From contig JAIOSV010000105.1 in assembly GCA_021107435.1 (NCBI GenBank), positions 1 through 61,777 on the forward strand: 61,777 nt of DNA. Direction: 5' to 3'. The notes beneath the pieces are model-generated. The model was not told the DNA's origin. It ran no database searches and saw only the letters and a program-made list of their open reading frames with translations. This DNA is from Candidatus Sabulitectum sp. (GTDB lineage Bacteria > Fermentibacterota > Fermentibacteria > Fermentibacterales > JCC-6). Shown here piece by piece: positions 60,523-61,777 of this stretch. The position numbers and the translations under genes are program-made. Positions within the stretch are counted from its first letter, which is position 1, and the number at the start of each line of letters is the position of its first letter.

Positions 60523-61365
60523 TCAATTGATCAGCATCAGCATCTTATCTGAATCAAAGTGTTGCTGAAGTTTGTCAATAGCGCGGTTTTTCAGTTGTCT
60601 GACCCGTTCCCGGCTGATTCCCATGGTTCGACCGATTTCGGCAAGGGTATGTCTTCTATTGGTACTAAGCCCGAAGAAGAGGCTGATAATAGTTTTTTCC
60701 CTTATGTCCAGAGTTTCAAGCATCTCAAGTACGCTGCTTTTCAGGGAATCTTCCACCACAGCATCTTCCGGGGTTTCATCGCCTCTGGCAGGCATCATGT
60801 CCTGAAAGGTTTTATCGCTTCCATCGTAAACCGGCCTGTCCAGAGAAAGGTGTGTGCTGTGAATTGAGAGCATTCCTTCAATGTTTTTCCGAGGTACATC
60901 AAGCTGGCCCGCAATTTCATCTGTGGAGGGTGCGCGGCCCAGGTGGTGTCCCAGCTCTCTGGAGGCCCTGCCCATTCGATACAATTCATTTACCCTGTTG
61001 AGAGGCAGCCTGACAATTCTGGAATTCTCCGCGAGCGTTTGAAGAATTGCCTGTCTGATCCACCAGACAGCATAGGTGATAAATCTGCAGCCGCGGTTCT
61101 CATCAAAGCCCCTGGCGGCCCGGATCAGACCTACATTTCCTTCACTTATGAGATCCTCCAGAGCTACTCCCTGATTCGCGTATTGTTTGGCGATACTCAC
61201 CACAAATCTGAGATTAGCTTCCACCAGGATTTCCTGTGCTTCACGGTCATCGGCTTTTATTTTTCTGGCCAGATCCGCTTCTTCTTCGGATGTCAGAGAT
61301 TCTTTTGAGCCGATCTCCCGGAGATACAACTCAAGAGATTTCCCCTCAACCCTTCGAATACCCAA
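60523..61365 (-). CDS. RNA polymerase sigma-70 family factor (RpoD/group 2 type)
   Basis: About 280 residues: region 1.2 (SLELYLREIGSKESLTSEEE), regions 2.1-2.4 (ANLRFVVSIAKQYANQGVA, RGCRFITYAVWWIRQAILQ), region 3 (LPLNRVNELYRMGR) and region 4.2 helix-turn-helix (HTLAEIGRTMGISRERVRQL). It lacks the region 1.1 and long non-conserved insert of large primary sigma factors, so it is a short primary-type or group 2 factor. TTG 61365 (complement) lies eight bases after AAGGGG and just before region 1.2; the longer open frame upstream has no sigma-like sequence. Which it is depends on whether another rpoD exists elsewhere in the genome. Confidence 0.88.
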   Translation of the reverse strand: MGIRRVEGKSLELYLREIGSKESLTSEEEADLARKIKADDREAQEILVEANLRFVVSIAKQYANQGVALEDLISEGNVGLIRAARGFDENRGCRFITYAVWWIRQAILQTLAENSRIVRLPLNRVNELYRMGRASRELGHHLGRAPSTDEIAGQLDVPRKNIEGMLSIHSTHLSLDRPVYDGSDKTFQDMMPARGDETPEDAVVEDSLKSSVLEMLETLDIREKTIISLFFGLSTNRRHTLAEIGRTMGISRERVRQLKNRAIDKLQQHFDSDKMLMLIN

Positions 61366-61777
61366 AGAACCACACCCCTTCAATGTCAACAGTAGCAGAT
61401 AACTTGCTACAGCACGTATTGTTACTATCTGCAAATAAAAAAAGCTGTTGTCAAGAGATGAAAAGGAGAAACCCACTCCAGACAGTGAGTGACAGCTTGA
61501 CAGCAGAATTCTTTCTATTCCGAACTGGAGACTTCCAGACTTGATCAGAGATTTCTCTGAACCGTGAATCAATGCTGCGGCAGGAGTATACGACTGTATC
61601 CAGCTCTGCCTGATACAGGGCAGGAATTGACCTTGAAAAACCGGCCGTCGTGGAGGTTACTCCAGTAAGAGGGGTTTCAGGCCAGAGGAATGTCTCCACT
61701 TATTACTCAGCACCCTACTTGACTTGATTCCGGTATACCTTCATACTGATTTGTAAACTGTATGTTTTACTCGATGG
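61366..61777. other. Upstream region of the sigma gene, no clear gene
   Basis: On the minus strand TTGACA at 61454-61449 and GATAGT at 61429-61424 (spacer 19) form a weak promoter candidate for the sigma gene. GCAGATA (61395-61401) and TATCTGC (61426-61432) form a 7-bp inverted repeat overlapping the -10 element. A perfect inverted repeat TCAGAGA-TT-TCTCTGA lies at 61545-61560. On the + strand TTGACTTGATTCC near 61720 could start a promoter for a gene beyond the window. A minus-strand open frame at 61451-61699 (GTG start) has no ribosome-binding site or recognisable motif. Confidence 0.45.

Noticed and set aside
61451-61699. 82-codon minus-strand frame upstream of the sigma gene
   Set aside because: GTG start without ribosome-binding site, no recognisable motif, and overlaps the sigma promoter candidate.
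1-61777. tRNA, rRNA or CRISPR features
   Set aside because: Intergenic gaps are short; none shows a T-loop-like GTTCRANNC box with cloverleaf pairing or regularly spaced repeats.

Overview
The window is a gene-dense bacterial chromosome segment of about 62 kb with nearly all genes on the + strand, many overlapping by 1-16 bp (ATGA, GTGA and TAATG junctions). Exceptions on the minus strand are a TPR gene (8386-8901), a PBP4-type carboxypeptidase (52149-53486) and a sigma-70 gene (60523-61365). I see no tRNA or rRNA gene, CRISPR array, transposase or prophage. The gene content suggests a Gram-negative member of the FCB superphylum or a related candidate phylum (Fermentibacterota, WOR-3 or Cloacimonadota-like). 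This is inference from a DUF4837-type lipoprotein, a PorV/PorQ-like barrel beside a subtilase with a FlgD/CHU_C-like tail, many lipoproteins, and a SecA with insertions. TTG starts are frequent, and a few genes seem to lack ATG/GTG/TTG starts altogether.

Layout: (1) 1-2336, the 3' end of a putative RiPP-type cassette: the SPASM end of one radical-SAM protein, a complete radical SAM/SPASM protein, an HprK-like P-loop protein and a soluble S26-type protease; this resembles the poorly characterised SynChlorMet cassette. (2) 2379-8290, two small envelope genes, a YfiM-like lipoprotein, secA, a YtxH protein and panE. (3) 8386-16030, a TPR gene, recG, a TPR/PEGA/TonB-C membrane protein with an 18-bp tandem repeat and a G9 tract at its ribosome-binding site, hsp20 and lon. 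(4) 16032-22988, a lectin-like lipoprotein, a LysM protein, a protein with three L7/L12-CTD-like repeats, xerD-like recombinase, an unknown protein and a secreted caspase-like (C14) protein. (5) 23002-28175, archaeal/eukaryotic-type pheS-pheT followed by uvrB. (6) 28281-30254, three tandem copies of a secreted 198-199 aa protein family with hairpins between them. (7) 30299-43622, an IspH-UbiA-like fusion, an SH3-like lipoprotein, a purine block (purB, GAF/degenerate GGDEF, purL, purQ, a double PurS-like protein), the TIGR03960-type radical SAM protein, rng, rplU and folD. (8) 43757-52143, subtilase, barrel-OmpA protein, small membrane protein, DUF4837, TPR, aroQ and efp. (9) 52149-61365, dacB-like gene, PpiC/SurA-like lipoprotein, zinc-ribbon membrane protein, M20 peptidase, CDF transporter, PEBP-like protein, cysteine desulfurase-like enzyme with DUF3343 partner, and an RpoD-family sigma factor.

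Functional themes are envelope biogenesis and protein export (SecA, barrel-OmpA, SurA-like, PBP4), protein quality control (Hsp20, Lon), DNA repair and recombination (RecG, UvrB, XerD-like), purine synthesis, and translation (PheRS, L21, EF-P). The most unusual items are the IspH-UbiA-like fusion, the duplicated PurS-like protein, the triple L7/L12-like protein, the triplicated secreted family, archaeal-type PheRS, the radical-SAM/HprK-like/S26 cassette, and homopolymer or tandem-repeat tracts placed where slippage would change expression.
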